DNA from: Methanobacteriota archaeon
GTDB taxonomy: Archaea > Halobacteriota > Methanomicrobia > Methanomicrobiales > Methanomicrobiaceae
DNA: 64,000 nucleotides
Reading direction: 5' to 3'
Assembly (NCBI GenBank): GCA_016841485.1
Contig: JAENZA010000001.1
Location: 62,001 to 126,000, forward strand
The notes under the pieces are model-generated. The model was not told where the DNA came from. It ran no database searches and saw nothing but the letters and a program-made list of their open reading frames with translations. Positions 45,757 through 54,500 of the stretch are shown here, one piece after another. Position 1 is the stretch's first letter; every line of letters begins with the position of its first letter. Position numbers and translations under genes: made by a program.

Positions 45757-46767
45757 ATGAAAATCTTTGACAAAAAGAAGAACGAAAATTCCAAGGCTCT
45801 CTCCCCGGAAGAAAAGAGAGAAGAGGAGATCCTCGAAAAGGTGGATGAGCAGCACAGGGCGAGAGAAGGATTCGGCAGATTCATGAAGCACCCCGTGCAG
45901 GTGCTTACAGAAAAACCCCTGAATATTCTCATCGTATCAATCCCGGTTGCAATCCTGATCTTTTTCGTAGGTCTAATCTACCTCATCAGCCAGTATGGGC
46001 TAATGGCGGCCTTTACCTCCACCGTTGTTGATGATATATTCCTTCTCTCGCTCATGGTTGCCTGCATCCCTCTTGCCTACCTAGACCTGAGACACTCCAT
46101 GAAGATGCGCAACCTGAATATATCACTCCCGAATTTCTTCCGTGATGTAGCGGGAATGAATGAAAGTGGAATGACACTGCCGAACGCCGTACACATTGTT
46201 GCCACCGGCGAATACGGAAACCTGACGACATACATCAAAAAACTTGATGCGGAAATGTCCTGGAACATTCCGTTCGTCGAGGCCATCTATCAGTTCGGGG
46301 AGAGAATCGGAACAACCCTTGCCCAGAGGAGTGTCGACCTCATTGCAAAGGCCAGCAATGCCGGAGGGGATGTAAGTGAAGTCCTGCAGGCTGCAGCATC
46401 CGACACCTATGAATTTGTCAACCTTGAGACAGAACGTCGCAATAACATGCTCATTTATGTCATCATTGTGATCATTTCGTTCATGGTCTTCCTCTTCGTG
46501 ATTGCCGTGATGACCGGAACATTCCTCGACACCATGGCAGAAGCAGGAGCCGCGATGGCTGAATCAGGGAATGCGGGAGGAATGTCATTTGGCGGAAACA
46601 TTGATATGGACTTCTACCGCAGGCTGTTCCTGCACGCTGCAGTAATCCAGGCGTTCTTTTCAGGCCTTGTTGCCGGTCAGATGGGTGAAGGAAGAGCAGT
46701 GGCAGGACTAAAATACTCAGTCGTCATGGTAATCATTGCATGGGTGGCATTCAGATTCTTCATCTGA
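45757..46767 (+). CDS. Type II secretion F/TadC-like membrane platform protein (second)
   Basis: 336 residues. A charged N-terminus (about 1-45) precedes a first hydrophobic pair (LNILIVSIPVAILIFFVGLIYL). The T2SF domain carries SLPNFFRDVAGMNESGMTLPNAV. A second hydrophobic pair and a glycine-rich ~30-residue loop (NAGGMSFGGN) precede the last helix. Two platform proteins per ATPase is typical of several archaeal pilus systems. No pilin-like class III signal peptide gene lies in the operon, so substrates are encoded elsewhere. Confidence 0.86.
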   Translation: MKIFDKKKNENSKALSPEEKREEEILEKVDEQHRAREGFGRFMKHPVQVLTEKPLNILIVSIPVAILIFFVGLIYLISQYGLMAAFTSTVVDDIFLLSLMVACIPLAYLDLRHSMKMRNLNISLPNFFRDVAGMNESGMTLPNAVHIVATGEYGNLTTYIKKLDAEMSWNIPFVEAIYQFGERIGTTLAQRSVDLIAKASNAGGDVSEVLQAAASDTYEFVNLETERRNNMLIYVIIVIISFMVFLFVIAVMTGTFLDTMAEAGAAMAESGNAGGMSFGGNIDMDFYRRLFLHAAVIQAFFSGLVAGQMGEGRAVAGLKYSVVMVIIAWVAFRFFI

Positions 46768-46771
46768 ACCC

Positions 46772-46785
46772 TTTTTTAAAAAAAA
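46772..46785. terminator. T-run/A-run between the pilus operon and aIF1
   Basis: Six T (46772-46777) then eight A (46778-46785) in the 27 bases between convergent stops. Provides a T-run for both transcripts. Confidence 0.6.
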
Positions 46786-46794
46786 CAAAAAATA

Positions 46795-47100
46795 TTAATT
46801 GATATTATCCAGTTTGTAACCCTTGTCCAGCAGGAGTTTCTTGACACGTTCACGATGATTTCCCTGCAACTCTATTGAGTTCCCCTTCACCGTCCCTCCA
46901 CATGCCAGTTTACCTTTCAGATATTTCTGAAGTTCTTCAAGGTCAATGTCATACGGATCAAGACCGTCTATGACGGTTACCTCCTTGCCGTATCGCCTGC
47001 GGTTGATCTTCACGCTTATCTGCTGCTGTTCTTTTGCAACTTCTTCGCATATACAGAGCTCTTTGGGCAGTCCACATTTAGGACAGATACCTCCAGTCAT
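46795..47100 (-). CDS. Translation initiation factor aIF1/SUI1 family
   Basis: 101 residues. The SUI1 core is [17 protein letters not shown] and [22 protein letters not shown]. The N-terminal extension has a [11 protein letters not shown] zinc-like knuckle found in many archaeal members. I use the ATG at 47100 (MTGGICP). A TATA-like AAATATATAAG (47123-47133) lies about 25 bases upstream, which would place the transcription start at or next to this ATG (leaderless). ATG 47106 is an alternative. Confidence 0.9.
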   Translation of the reverse strand: MTGGICPKCGLPKELCICEEVAKEQQQISVKINRRRYGKEVTVIDGLDPYDIDLEELQKYLKGKLACGGTVKGNSIELQGNHRERVKKLLLDKGYKLDNIN

Positions 47101-47122
47101 TACCATGTACCTTCATGCTCTG

Positions 47123-47133
47123 CTTATATATTT
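47123..47133 (-). promoter_or_regulatory. TATA-like box of the aIF1 gene
   Basis: Minus-strand AAATATATAAG centred near 47128. With the archaeal spacing of about 25 bases, transcription would start near 47100-47103, at the translation start, consistent with a leaderless mRNA. Confidence 0.5.
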
Positions 47134-47260
47134 GTTGGCATACTCCTGTTACCCAGCACATTGACGAAAAAGTGGTGACCCGCCACGGCCCAAATATTCC
47201 GGAATAAACAGATTTAGATCAATATTATTTTACCAATGCCTGCTGAACTCGTACCTATCT

Positions 47261-48715
47261 ATGTCAGTAATGATCCTCGGGACGGCCTCCCATGTGGGAA
47301 AGAGTATGACGGTAACCGCACTCTGCAGGATTCTTTCAAACAGGGGGATCACAGTTGCTCCATTTAAGTCGCAAAATATGAGCCTGAATTCATATGTAAC
47401 CGGTTCCGGCGCTGAAATCGGCATTGCCCAGGCAATTCAGGCATTTGCTGCCCGTGTGGACCCCGAGGCGGAGATGAACCCGGTCCTCCTCAAACCCAAG
47501 GGAGACAGCGAGTCACAGGTCGTTCTTATGGGCAAACCCTACCGGGATGTTCGGGTGGGGGAATATTACAGACAGACCGAACCACTCCTGGCCCTGGTAA
47601 CAGATGCCTATCATCGCCTTGCCACTAAATATGGATCCGTCATAATCGAGGGTGCCGGTGGAGCTGCCGAATGCAATTTATTCTCGCGTGACATCGCAAA
47701 CATTCTCCTTGCAAGAAACCTTCAACTTCCAATAATCCTCGTTGCTGACATTGAAAGAGGAGGTGTTTTCGCCCAGTTGTACGGGACTATCATGCTCCTT
47801 CCGGATGACATCCGCTCACTGGTAAAGGGAATCATCATCAACAAATTCAGAGGAGATGCATCACTCTTCGATGATGGGGTGAGGATTCTGGAGGAGAAAT
47901 GCGGGGTACCCGTTCTCGGGATTATCCCCTATACTGACATTGCACTTCCGAGCGAGGACTCTCTCTCGATTGCTGACAAAAAGGCACGGGACGGAGATAT
48001 CAGAATCGGAATAATTCGGCTCCCGCGGATTGCGAACTTCACCGATTTTGAACTGCTGGAGCGCTATGCCCCCGTTGATTTCGTACCCCCCGGAACCTCC
48101 CTTGAGGGATATGATGCCATAATCATCCCGGGGACAAAAAATACCGTCGCGGATATGGAAATTATCCGGTCAACGGGATGCGACAGGGAGATTGTGGAGG
48201 CAGCAACCAGGGGTATTCCTGTTATCGGCATCTGCGGGGGTTATCAGATGCTCGGCAATGAGATCCATGATCATGGCATTGAAGCGGGTGATTGCGTAAT
48301 CGAGGGACTTGGGCTGCTCGATATTATTACGGAATTTACCGGCTATGCAAAAACAACGGTCCAGGTTCAGCGTACTGCTTCATCCAACGGCCCCATTCTC
48401 TCCCGGATTGGCACCGTTTCAGGATATGAAATCCATATGGGTTCTTCCAACATAGAGAAGTGCCGCCATGCCTTCGAAACGGAGGGAGCAGTGTCGGAGA
48501 ACGGTCTGATCTTTGGGACCTATCTCCATGGCCTGTTTTTGAACAGAAACGCTGTTGACGGTCTTCTCTCGTATCTCTGCGAAAAGAAAGGCATTGAATA
48601 CACCCCGCTTCCTGAGAATTACCCTGAATTTACCAATGATGCGTATGAAAAACTGGCCACCCATTTTGAACGTCACCTGGACATGGACGCCATCATGAAT
48701 TTTTTTGGGGTTTGA
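47261..48715 (+). CDS. cbiP: Cobyric acid synthase
   Basis: Glutamine-dependent amidation of side chains b, d, e and g of adenosylcobyrinate a,c-diamide in cobamide synthesis. The N-terminal P-loop is GTASHVGKSM (8-17), with SQNMSLNSYVTGSGAEIG as substrate loop. The class I glutaminase half has its Cys in GICGGYQML (near 327) and His in HGLFLN. 484 residues is usual. Together with the gene at the window start it shows cobamide and F430-type chemistry. Certain. Confidence 0.96.
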   Translation: MSVMILGTASHVGKSMTVTALCRILSNRGITVAPFKSQNMSLNSYVTGSGAEIGIAQAIQAFAARVDPEAEMNPVLLKPKGDSESQVVLMGKPYRDVRVGEYYRQTEPLLALVTDAYHRLATKYGSVIIEGAGGAAECNLFSRDIANILLARNLQLPIILVADIERGGVFAQLYGTIMLLPDDIRSLVKGIIINKFRGDASLFDDGVRILEEKCGVPVLGIIPYTDIALPSEDSLSIADKKARDGDIRIGIIRLPRIANFTDFELLERYAPVDFVPPGTSLEGYDAIIIPGTKNTVADMEIIRSTGCDREIVEAATRGIPVIGICGGYQMLGNEIHDHGIEAGDCVIEGLGLLDIITEFTGYAKTTVQVQRTASSNGPILSRIGTVSGYEIHMGSSNIEKCRHAFETEGAVSENGLIFGTYLHGLFLNRNAVDGLLSYLCEKKGIEYTPLPENYPEFTNDAYEKLATHFERHLDMDAIMNFFGV

Positions 48716-48718
48716 CCG

Positions 48719-48985
48719 TTAACTTATCACATTCATAATACTGTTGAATCCCTCCAGGCCTGCATCATCACAGCATACTTTTTCAACAGTAGCAAGAGGG
48801 ACCTCCTCAGTGGTTCTGGCTGCGAGACAGTACGCCCGTGCAGGTGAGGGGCGCCAGGCCCCGCGTGAATAAAAGAGAACAGAATGTACGCAAAAACGAC
48901 ATCGTTCAAGTGGTTCCCTTTTTTTCTCAAGACACTGAACCGATCCGCCGGAGACGTATAGTGTTCTTTTTGTTCGTTTAGTCAT
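48719..48985 (-). CDS. Hypothetical small Cys-containing protein
   Basis: 88 residues, not recognised. Its ATG overlaps the TAA region of the cysteine-cluster gene upstream (ATG ACTAA context), which favours translational coupling. The sequence has CRFCVHSVLFYSRG, YCLAARTTEEVP and KVCCDDAG. Codon pattern is plausible but unproved. It lies between that gene and cbiP on the opposite strand and leaves only 3 bases to the cbiP stop. Confidence 0.4.
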   Translation of the reverse strand: MTKRTKRTLYVSGGSVQCLEKKREPLERCRFCVHSVLFYSRGAWRPSPARAYCLAARTTEEVPLATVEKVCCDDAGLEGFNSIMNVIS

Positions 48986-49469
48986 ACCAGACCACCCGGT
49001 ATCCTTCTGAGGCTAATAGTCTGGTTACCCCTTCTTCCCATTCTTTCCCTTCCCCGGGATACGACGCGGCATTCTTCTTCCACCATTCGGCAAAGGCTTC
49101 ATCATCGGTAATTACTGAGGATTTGCTCTTAACTCGTGCCACGGGAATCCCATCACTACTATAGACCCGCATCCGGCAACAGGTAAAATCCCGGCAAAAT
49201 TTGGGACGGTTTTCATAGATGGCACAGGGGAAGGTTCCATCTTCTGATTCCCGCAGAAACGGACACCATCCGCTTTTTATCCCCATTGCTTCTGCCAGAT
49301 CAAAATCATCCCGGTATTCTTTCACAATTGTTACATAACAAGTTTCATTGGAAAGTTCATGACGGACCGCGATATTATTCGGGCCCATCTGTCCAACAAC
49401 CCGCACGTACTTGCCCATGCCAAAACAGCAACGCCCGCAGATTGTACACTCAAACGCCTCCCGCTCCAT
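48978..49469 (-). CDS. YkgJ family cysteine-cluster protein
   Basis: 163 residues. Cysteines at CTICGRCC (9-16), WCPFL, PCAIYENRPKFCRDFTCC form the cluster of the Fe/Zn-chelating YkgJ family, function unknown. Cytoplasmic, no membrane segment. The C-terminal half is variable. Divergent from the nucleotidyltransferase gene. Confidence 0.85.
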   Translation of the reverse strand: MEREAFECTICGRCCFGMGKYVRVVGQMGPNNIAVRHELSNETCYVTIVKEYRDDFDLAEAMGIKSGWCPFLRESEDGTFPCAIYENRPKFCRDFTCCRMRVYSSDGIPVARVKSKSSVITDDEAFAEWWKKNAASYPGEGKEWEEGVTRLLASEGYRVVWYD

Positions 49470-49570
49470 AGGGAAGATATTGTCTCCAGAGTATGTGATA
49501 ATTGCCCACCAGTAAATCCATCACAGATAAAACGGGCAGAATTATTGACGAGAAACACAAACCATCATTC

Positions 49571-50752
49571 ATGAAGGTCTGCATCATGTGTGGCGGAGAA
49601 GGAACACGCCTTCGCCCCTTGACATTCGAGAGGCCAAAGCCATGCATTCCGATTGTCAATGTACCGTCAATCATCCACCTGGTGGATCATCTGGCTAACC
49701 TCGGCTTTACGGATATCATCATCACCATTGGATACAAAGGTGACATTATCGAAAAGACCCTCGGTGACGGGTCGCTCTTTGGTGCGGAGATCACCTACGT
49801 CCATGAAGATACCAAACTCGGCACCGCAGGGAGTGTCTCCAATGCCCGGGACCATCTCTCGGACTCTCCGTTTCTCGTGGTAGGCGGGGACCATATTACC
49901 GATATCGATCTCCTGCAGTTTTACCGGGAACACATTCGCGGAGATGCAATTGCGTCAATTGGTCTCCTGAGTATCGACGAACCATCCGAATACGGCATTG
50001 CAGAGATCGATGCAGAATATCATATCCTCCGGTTCAAGGAAAAACCCGGACCCGGCGAGATCTTCTCGAACCTCGCAAGTACCGGAATGTATGTCTGTAA
50101 TCCTGAAATTTTCGAGTATATCCCCCTCAATACAAAATTTGATTTTGCAAAGGATCTCTTTCCCATCCTGATGAATAATCCAGACACCCACCTTGCGGGA
50201 TGGCTGGCACGGGGGAACTGGTCTGATGTCGGAAGCCCTCGATCACTCAGGGAAGCAGAGCACTGGAAACTCCAGGAGATGTCATACACAAACATTTCCG
50301 GCGACATCACTGTGAAGGGAGGAACCATCCATGGACCGGTGAATCTTGGTGATGCCGTTGTTGTCGGGCAGAATGCTAAGATAATCGGGCCGGTTTCCAT
50401 AGGTGCGGGAACCGAGATCGAAAAGGATGTGATCATAGGCCCGTATACAAGCATAGGGAACCATTGCCGGATCGGTGAAAAGGCTAAAATCTTTTCATCA
50501 TCCCTCTACAACCACGTGCATGTTGGAGACGGCTCCACTATCAGCGGAAGCATCATCGATAATCATGCATCGATTGAACAAGGATGCAGTATAGAAAATG
50601 ATACTGTTATCGGGCCCCGATCTGTCATTAAAAGAGATGCAGTGGTTCATGCAGGAATACGAATCTGGCCCGAGGCAATTATTGAGGAAGGAATCGCAGT
50701 CAAGGAGATCGTACTCAATGAAAAGTACGATCCATCCCATCACGGGTCCTGA
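49571..50752 (+). CDS. Sugar-1-phosphate nucleotidyltransferase with hexapeptide-repeat C-terminus
   Basis: 393 residues from the ATG at 49571 (MKVCIMCGGEGTRLRPLTF). The nucleotide-binding GGEGTRLRP and FERPKPCIPI are diagnostic. The C-terminal half has several hexapeptide turns (GPVNLGDAVVVG, GPVSIGAGTEIE, GPYTSIGNHCRIG) of a left-handed beta-helix. It makes NDP-glucose, NDP-mannose or similar for glycans; the exact sugar is not readable. A longer frame to 49502 has no similarity. Confidence 0.9.
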   Translation: MKVCIMCGGEGTRLRPLTFERPKPCIPIVNVPSIIHLVDHLANLGFTDIIITIGYKGDIIEKTLGDGSLFGAEITYVHEDTKLGTAGSVSNARDHLSDSPFLVVGGDHITDIDLLQFYREHIRGDAIASIGLLSIDEPSEYGIAEIDAEYHILRFKEKPGPGEIFSNLASTGMYVCNPEIFEYIPLNTKFDFAKDLFPILMNNPDTHLAGWLARGNWSDVGSPRSLREAEHWKLQEMSYTNISGDITVKGGTIHGPVNLGDAVVVGQNAKIIGPVSIGAGTEIEKDVIIGPYTSIGNHCRIGEKAKIFSSSLYNHVHVGDGSTISGSIIDNHASIEQGCSIENDTVIGPRSVIKRDAVVHAGIRIWPEAIIEEGIAVKEIVLNEKYDPSHHGS

Positions 50753-50757
50753 ATAGA

Positions 50758-51543
50758 TCAGTTGTGCCGCATCAGGCGATGCGTCACCGCAACAAGAGGA
50801 TGCCGTGCATAATCGAGAACCCGGACATCATCCAGGGTTTTCAATTTCATCTCTCTTGCTGTCCGCTCCAGCCCAAGTTCTATCTCTTCGTCAATCTCGA
50901 TAATATACGCATCCAGTTCCTTGATGCCAATTCTTTTGGCAGCAATGGCCCGATGATGGCCATCAACAAGAATGAGTCTTCCAGGACGGCGTACTACTAT
51001 CAGCGGTTCTGCGAGTCCTTTTTTTATCTCATATATACGCCCTTCCAGTTCGTCCTGGTATATTTTTGACTGGGTTGGCAAAAGCTCCGCGATTGGGACA
51101 GATTCACGGACAAGTGCGGGTTCAACATCATGCAGCTGTCGAAGGGTCTCGATAAATTTAAAGACCTTATCCGGTGACACGTGCTCAATCTGGGACCGAA
51201 TCACATCGGCATTTGAAATAATCCCGATGAGGTTATTTTCATCATCGACAACCGGAAGTTTCTGTATCCCCGAGCGAAAAATAACCCGTGCGGCATCATT
51301 AATATCCATATCAGGGTCTGCCACGATCAGGTGCCGGGACATGATTCTCTCAACAGGCGTGTGTGGATAGACAAAGAGAAGATCGCGTGCAGCCACATAC
51401 CCCACAACTTTTTTCCCGTCCACGACCGGAAATCCGTCATGGTTGGTATCCCGTATAGCATTTATGACATCCTTTGCGGTACCGCCAGAATCTACCGTCA
51501 CCACATCATAGGTCATGTAGTCCCTGACCTTCTTTTTCCCCAT
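50758..51543 (-). CDS. CBS-pair and ParB-like domain protein
   Basis: 261 residues. Two CBS motifs fill about residues 5-120 (VRDYMTYDVVTVDSGG, RIMSRHLIVADPD and GIQKLPVVDDENNLIGIISNADV). A ParB/sulfiredoxin-like nuclease domain follows (about 145-230) with VDGHHRAIAAKRIG. CBS pairs bind adenosine nucleotides, so this may be a nucleotide-controlled protein; the target is unknown. Convergent with the nucleotidyltransferase. Confidence 0.85.
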   Translation of the reverse strand: MGKKKVRDYMTYDVVTVDSGGTAKDVINAIRDTNHDGFPVVDGKKVVGYVAARDLLFVYPHTPVERIMSRHLIVADPDMDINDAARVIFRSGIQKLPVVDDENNLIGIISNADVIRSQIEHVSPDKVFKFIETLRQLHDVEPALVRESVPIAELLPTQSKIYQDELEGRIYEIKKGLAEPLIVVRRPGRLILVDGHHRAIAAKRIGIKELDAYIIEIDEEIELGLERTAREMKLKTLDDVRVLDYARHPLVAVTHRLMRHN

Positions 51544-51599
51544 GTTCGTTCTCTATTGTCACCAGGAAATCATCAATGAATCGATAGAAAAAATGAGAG

Positions 51600-52064
51600 T
51601 TATTCAATCGGAATGGTAGTACCGGTTTCGCGCTCATGCTTTTTAAGCCGGACTTCAAGAACACCATTAGTAAAGGTCGCAACTGAACCTTCATCAACAA
51701 CCTCCGAAGGCAGATACACCCTTCTCTTCATATTGCCTATGATTCGTTCACGGACATAATACGAAGGTTCCTCCGTTTCCTCGTAATCGACCTTCTTCTC
51801 GATAGCAATTTCAAGTATCTGTGGTTCGATCAGACGAATACTCACTTCCTGCTTCTCGATTCCGGGAAGATCAGCAGCAACGAGGACCTCGTCTTCCTGC
51901 TCCCAGACATCCACACGGCACTCCCCCCGAAGCGCTGGTCCCACCACCGCTGGAAGAGAGGTCCCCGTTGTCATGGTGCTGTGAACACGTTCTTCCCATT
52001 CCGCAAACATTTCATCCAGTTCATTCCATAGCATATTAAACGGATACCTTCTCCTGATAGCCAT
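51600..52064 (-). CDS. Hsp20 family small heat shock protein
   Basis: 154 residues from the ATG at 52064, with GGAGG upstream; the frame reaches 52106 but without similarity. The alpha-crystallin domain runs from CRVDVWEQEDEVLVAADLPGIEKQEVSIRL to VATFTNGVLEVRLKK (the consensus GVLxVxxPK region). The C-terminal IPIE contains the I-x-I motif used in oligomer assembly. ATP-independent chaperone. Monocistronic. Confidence 0.93.
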   Translation of the reverse strand: MAIRRRYPFNMLWNELDEMFAEWEERVHSTMTTGTSLPAVVGPALRGECRVDVWEQEDEVLVAADLPGIEKQEVSIRLIEPQILEIAIEKKVDYEETEEPSYYVRERIIGNMKRRVYLPSEVVDEGSVATFTNGVLEVRLKKHERETGTTIPIE

Positions 52065-52222
52065 TATTTTACCTCCATTTGCCCTGAGACTCGCACTCAG
52101 ATACAATCATACATAGAGCAAATCCAGATAAATGTATCCCACATACAAAACCAGGTAATTCTTTGGGGAAGGATAGCAGGATAATACAGCTTTAAGGCAT
52201 GCAGTTGCAAACCTAATACCTA

Positions 52223-52897
52223 ATGGCAAAAAAGGATACGAAGAAGAAAAACGATGACTGGGCGAAGACAGCGACCCGGGTATTCGTCGTATTCGTCCTG
52301 ATATCCTGTGTTCTTGGATTCACCCTGACCATGGGGTTCTTCAATATATTCAAGAAAGCAGAAGAAGGATCGATTGTGGCTGTAGAGTATACCATACGTG
52401 ATGAAACAGGAATACCCATCATAACCTCCGACACCTCTGTTGTGGAAACAGAAGGGGTTCTTGCAGGTGTCAGCCAGCCGATTCAATTCATGGTTAACCA
52501 GACATATGATGACTTTATAGTACCTGTCGAGGTCTATATCTACCCGTCGGGGGTCATCAACTACGCACTCTTTGAGCCTGAGATGCAGGCAATCAGTGAC
52601 GGTGTTGTCGGTCTTGGAGAAGGCGACTCGAAGACAATATATTTCCCCTTTGGTTCTTCAATGGAGCGCGAAATGACGAAGGTCCAGTATGAGAATATCG
52701 GCGGAAATTTCTCGGAAGCGGAAATAGGCATGTGGATCCCACTCGGGTTTGCCCCTCAGCCGGAAATCGCCGTTGACAATGCAACCCCTGAGACTATTGC
52801 AACGCGCTACGCAAAGATTACCAGTATTGGGGACGAAAGCCTGAATGTCCTTTATGGGTATGCCGGTGCCGACATCAGGGTAACCGCAATCGCCTAA
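52223..52897 (+). CDS. Membrane-anchored FKBP-like peptidyl-prolyl isomerase
   Basis: 224 residues. A lysine-rich N-terminus precedes one transmembrane helix (VFVVFVLISCVLGFTLTMGFF). The exported domain has GSIVAVEYTIRDETGIPIITSD and GLGEGDSKTIYFP, which fit a slyD/FKBP-type fold, plus an IF-like insertion. The family call is moderate, because the active-site residues are only partly visible. The short minus-strand Hsp20 promoter lies 160 bases away, so the two may share stress control. Confidence 0.6.
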   Translation: MAKKDTKKKNDDWAKTATRVFVVFVLISCVLGFTLTMGFFNIFKKAEEGSIVAVEYTIRDETGIPIITSDTSVVETEGVLAGVSQPIQFMVNQTYDDFIVPVEVYIYPSGVINYALFEPEMQAISDGVVGLGEGDSKTIYFPFGSSMEREMTKVQYENIGGNFSEAEIGMWIPLGFAPQPEIAVDNATPETIATRYAKITSIGDESLNVLYGYAGADIRVTAIA

Positions 52898-52956
52898 TCC
52901 CCCAGGATTCCACCGAAGCCGGGAGGTATTTATACCTCCACCCCCATCTTTTTTTT

Positions 52957-53217
52957 ATGCCACTCGAGGTGCTGTGTTTTTATCAAAAAAACTGTGTCGG
53001 CTGCGATGAGCAGGAACCAATCAATCGTGAGGTTGAACAAAAAGCAGGAGTGAAAATAGAGGAGATCAATGCGGTGGAAACGCCGGAGGTTATTAAGAAA
53101 TACGACCTGCACCTCACCCCAACGATTATTGTCCTTCTCGATAACGAAATAAAAGAAAAATTTGAAGGGGTTATTCAGTCTGAGGAACTCGAAGAGGCGG
53201 TTCGCCGGTATCTTTGA
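52957..53217 (+). CDS. Small thioredoxin-like protein
   Basis: 86 residues with redox motif CVGC (13-16) in FYQKNCVGCDEQEP and the cis-Pro block HLTPTIIVLLDNE. Fits the archaeal mini-thioredoxin/glutaredoxin group. A T-run (52949-52957) precedes the ATG. Its redox partner is unknown. It ends one base before the end of the convergent zinc-finger gene. Confidence 0.85.
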   Translation: MPLEVLCFYQKNCVGCDEQEPINREVEQKAGVKIEEINAVETPEVIKKYDLHLTPTIIVLLDNEIKEKFEGVIQSEELEEAVRRYL

Positions 53218-53793
53218 TCATACCCGGGTTCCATAGACCCGTGTAATCTTTCTGGCATAGGCCTTCCATCCTTCTTTACGCATCATAGACCCGTTCCTCA
53301 GTTTTATATGGGTAATCCTGAATGGAATTTTTTCAACTTTTTCGATCTCGCCAATCACGAAATCCCGTTCGCCCTCGCACCTGATGTAGTACGGGATGGT
53401 TCTGCGTTTATCATGCACGGAAACCTTCACCACCACTTCATCGACAAGCCGCGTCCAGAGAGTTGAGATCTCATAGGCTTTTGCCGCATTCCTGCGCTTA
53501 TCCCCACACTCAATTCCCGTAACTTCAACGGTGAAAACCTCGTCGCCAACCTCAACGACCAGCAGGTCTCCCACACCACAGATCTCATCTTCCAGGAGTT
53601 CAACGCTTCCTACCTCAGATATTTCGGCATCGCTGACAACTGTACGGATGACACGGACTTCAGGTTCCTGCGGCCTCGCGATATGGAAAATATTCCCACA
53701 ATCCGCACACTGCACCAGAAGGTCACTGGCCTCCTTGAGTATTGCATGGTCATTTTCCTTACCACAGGACGGGCATCTGCAATACGTATTCAT
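53218..53793 (-). CDS. HVO_0476 family zinc-finger protein
   Basis: 191 residues from the ATG at 53793 (MNTYCRCPSCGKEN). Zinc ligands are CPSC near residue 7 and CADC near 30. The remainder is a beta-rich module (VEVGDEVFTVEVTGIECGDKRR and FRITHIKLRNGSM). Archaeal protein of unknown function, named here from the haloarchaeal family; I am reasonably confident of that match. Confidence 0.75.
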   Translation of the reverse strand: MNTYCRCPSCGKENDHAILKEASDLLVQCADCGNIFHIARPQEPEVRVIRTVVSDAEISEVGSVELLEDEICGVGDLLVVEVGDEVFTVEVTGIECGDKRRNAAKAYEISTLWTRLVDEVVVKVSVHDKRRTIPYYIRCEGERDFVIGEIEKVEKIPFRITHIKLRNGSMMRKEGWKAYARKITRVYGTRV

Positions 53794-53855
53794 TCCCAAC
53801 TTATTGAACCGTTAAGATGATATACTCTCCCGACCGGGCAGTGATGCAGGTACGA

Positions 53856-53871
53856 CAATATTGAAATATTG
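53856..53871. promoter_or_regulatory. Inverted repeat upstream of the DUF371 gene
   Basis: CAATATT (53856-53862), GA, AATATTG (53865-53871), perfect 7-base arms, 25 bases before the ATG at 53897. It could be a TATA-overlapping operator or chance in AT-rich DNA. Confidence 0.3.
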
Positions 53872-53896
53872 ACAGACTGACATTTTGTGCAGCAGA

Positions 53897-54382
53897 ATGG
53901 AAGATTGCATACGCGAACGCCTCCAGTGTTCAGGCCATCAGAATGTCACAGCGGATCATAGGAGTACCTTTGAGATAACGACGGACTCATATCTGACGAC
54001 ATGTGGGACATGCATCATCGGAATTGATGCCGAAACAGGGGCTTCGGGACTTTCAGAAGCGTTCAAATCAGCTCTTGCGAAGGATACCGCGGCACTCAGA
54101 ACCACACTGAGAGGAGGAGACCATATCTGCACCATTTTATCAAAGGGGAGCAGTAAACTGACCCTTTCACACCCCTCGGACCTCGTCTGGCGCATGAGTG
54201 GTTTTATCTGTGACCGCACAATAGGGATATACTCGGATATTCCCGCATCCGGGATACCCCGCCCCCTGATTGCATGGCTGAAGGAGGGCAATACAATGAC
54301 CGTTGAAATGGAGGTATTTACCGGCCCTGAAGAAGAGACACCTTCATTTCAGCTTCTTCAAGAATTTTTTCGCACTCCTTAA
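53897..54382 (+). CDS. DUF371 family protein
   Basis: 161 residues, archaeal, function unknown. CSGHQNVTADHRSTFEITTDSYLTTCGTCIIGI is the family signature (in short: GHxNVTAxHRxTxEIT). HPSDLVWRMSGF and KEGNTMTVEMEV are also typical. I use the ATG at 53897; the frame opens at a TTG 12 bases earlier. Its last 65 bases overlap the end of xseB on the other strand. Confidence 0.8.
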   Translation: MEDCIRERLQCSGHQNVTADHRSTFEITTDSYLTTCGTCIIGIDAETGASGLSEAFKSALAKDTAALRTTLRGGDHICTILSKGSSKLTLSHPSDLVWRMSGFICDRTIGIYSDIPASGIPRPLIAWLKEGNTMTVEMEVFTGPEEETPSFQLLQEFFRTP

Positions 54383-54500
54383 CAAGCGTGGTACCTCGCT
54401 CATACAGTAGGATCATTTCATCCAGAGGAGCAGAACCATCTTCAAGTTTTGCAACGATTTCTTTCAGTTCTTCCAATTTATTTTCATAGCTTTCCGTCAT
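54318..54500 (-). CDS. xseB: Exodeoxyribonuclease VII small subunit
   Basis: 60 residues, all helical, typical of XseB: SYENKLEELKEIVAKLEDGSAPLDEMI and LYERGTTLVKECEKILEEAE. Overlaps the xseA stop by 17 bases and its end overlaps the DUF371 gene. ExoVII small subunit in complex with XseA, degrading single-stranded DNA. Confidence 0.9.
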   Translation of the reverse strand: MTESYENKLEELKEIVAKLEDGSAPLDEMILLYERGTTLVKECEKILEEAEMKVSLLQGR

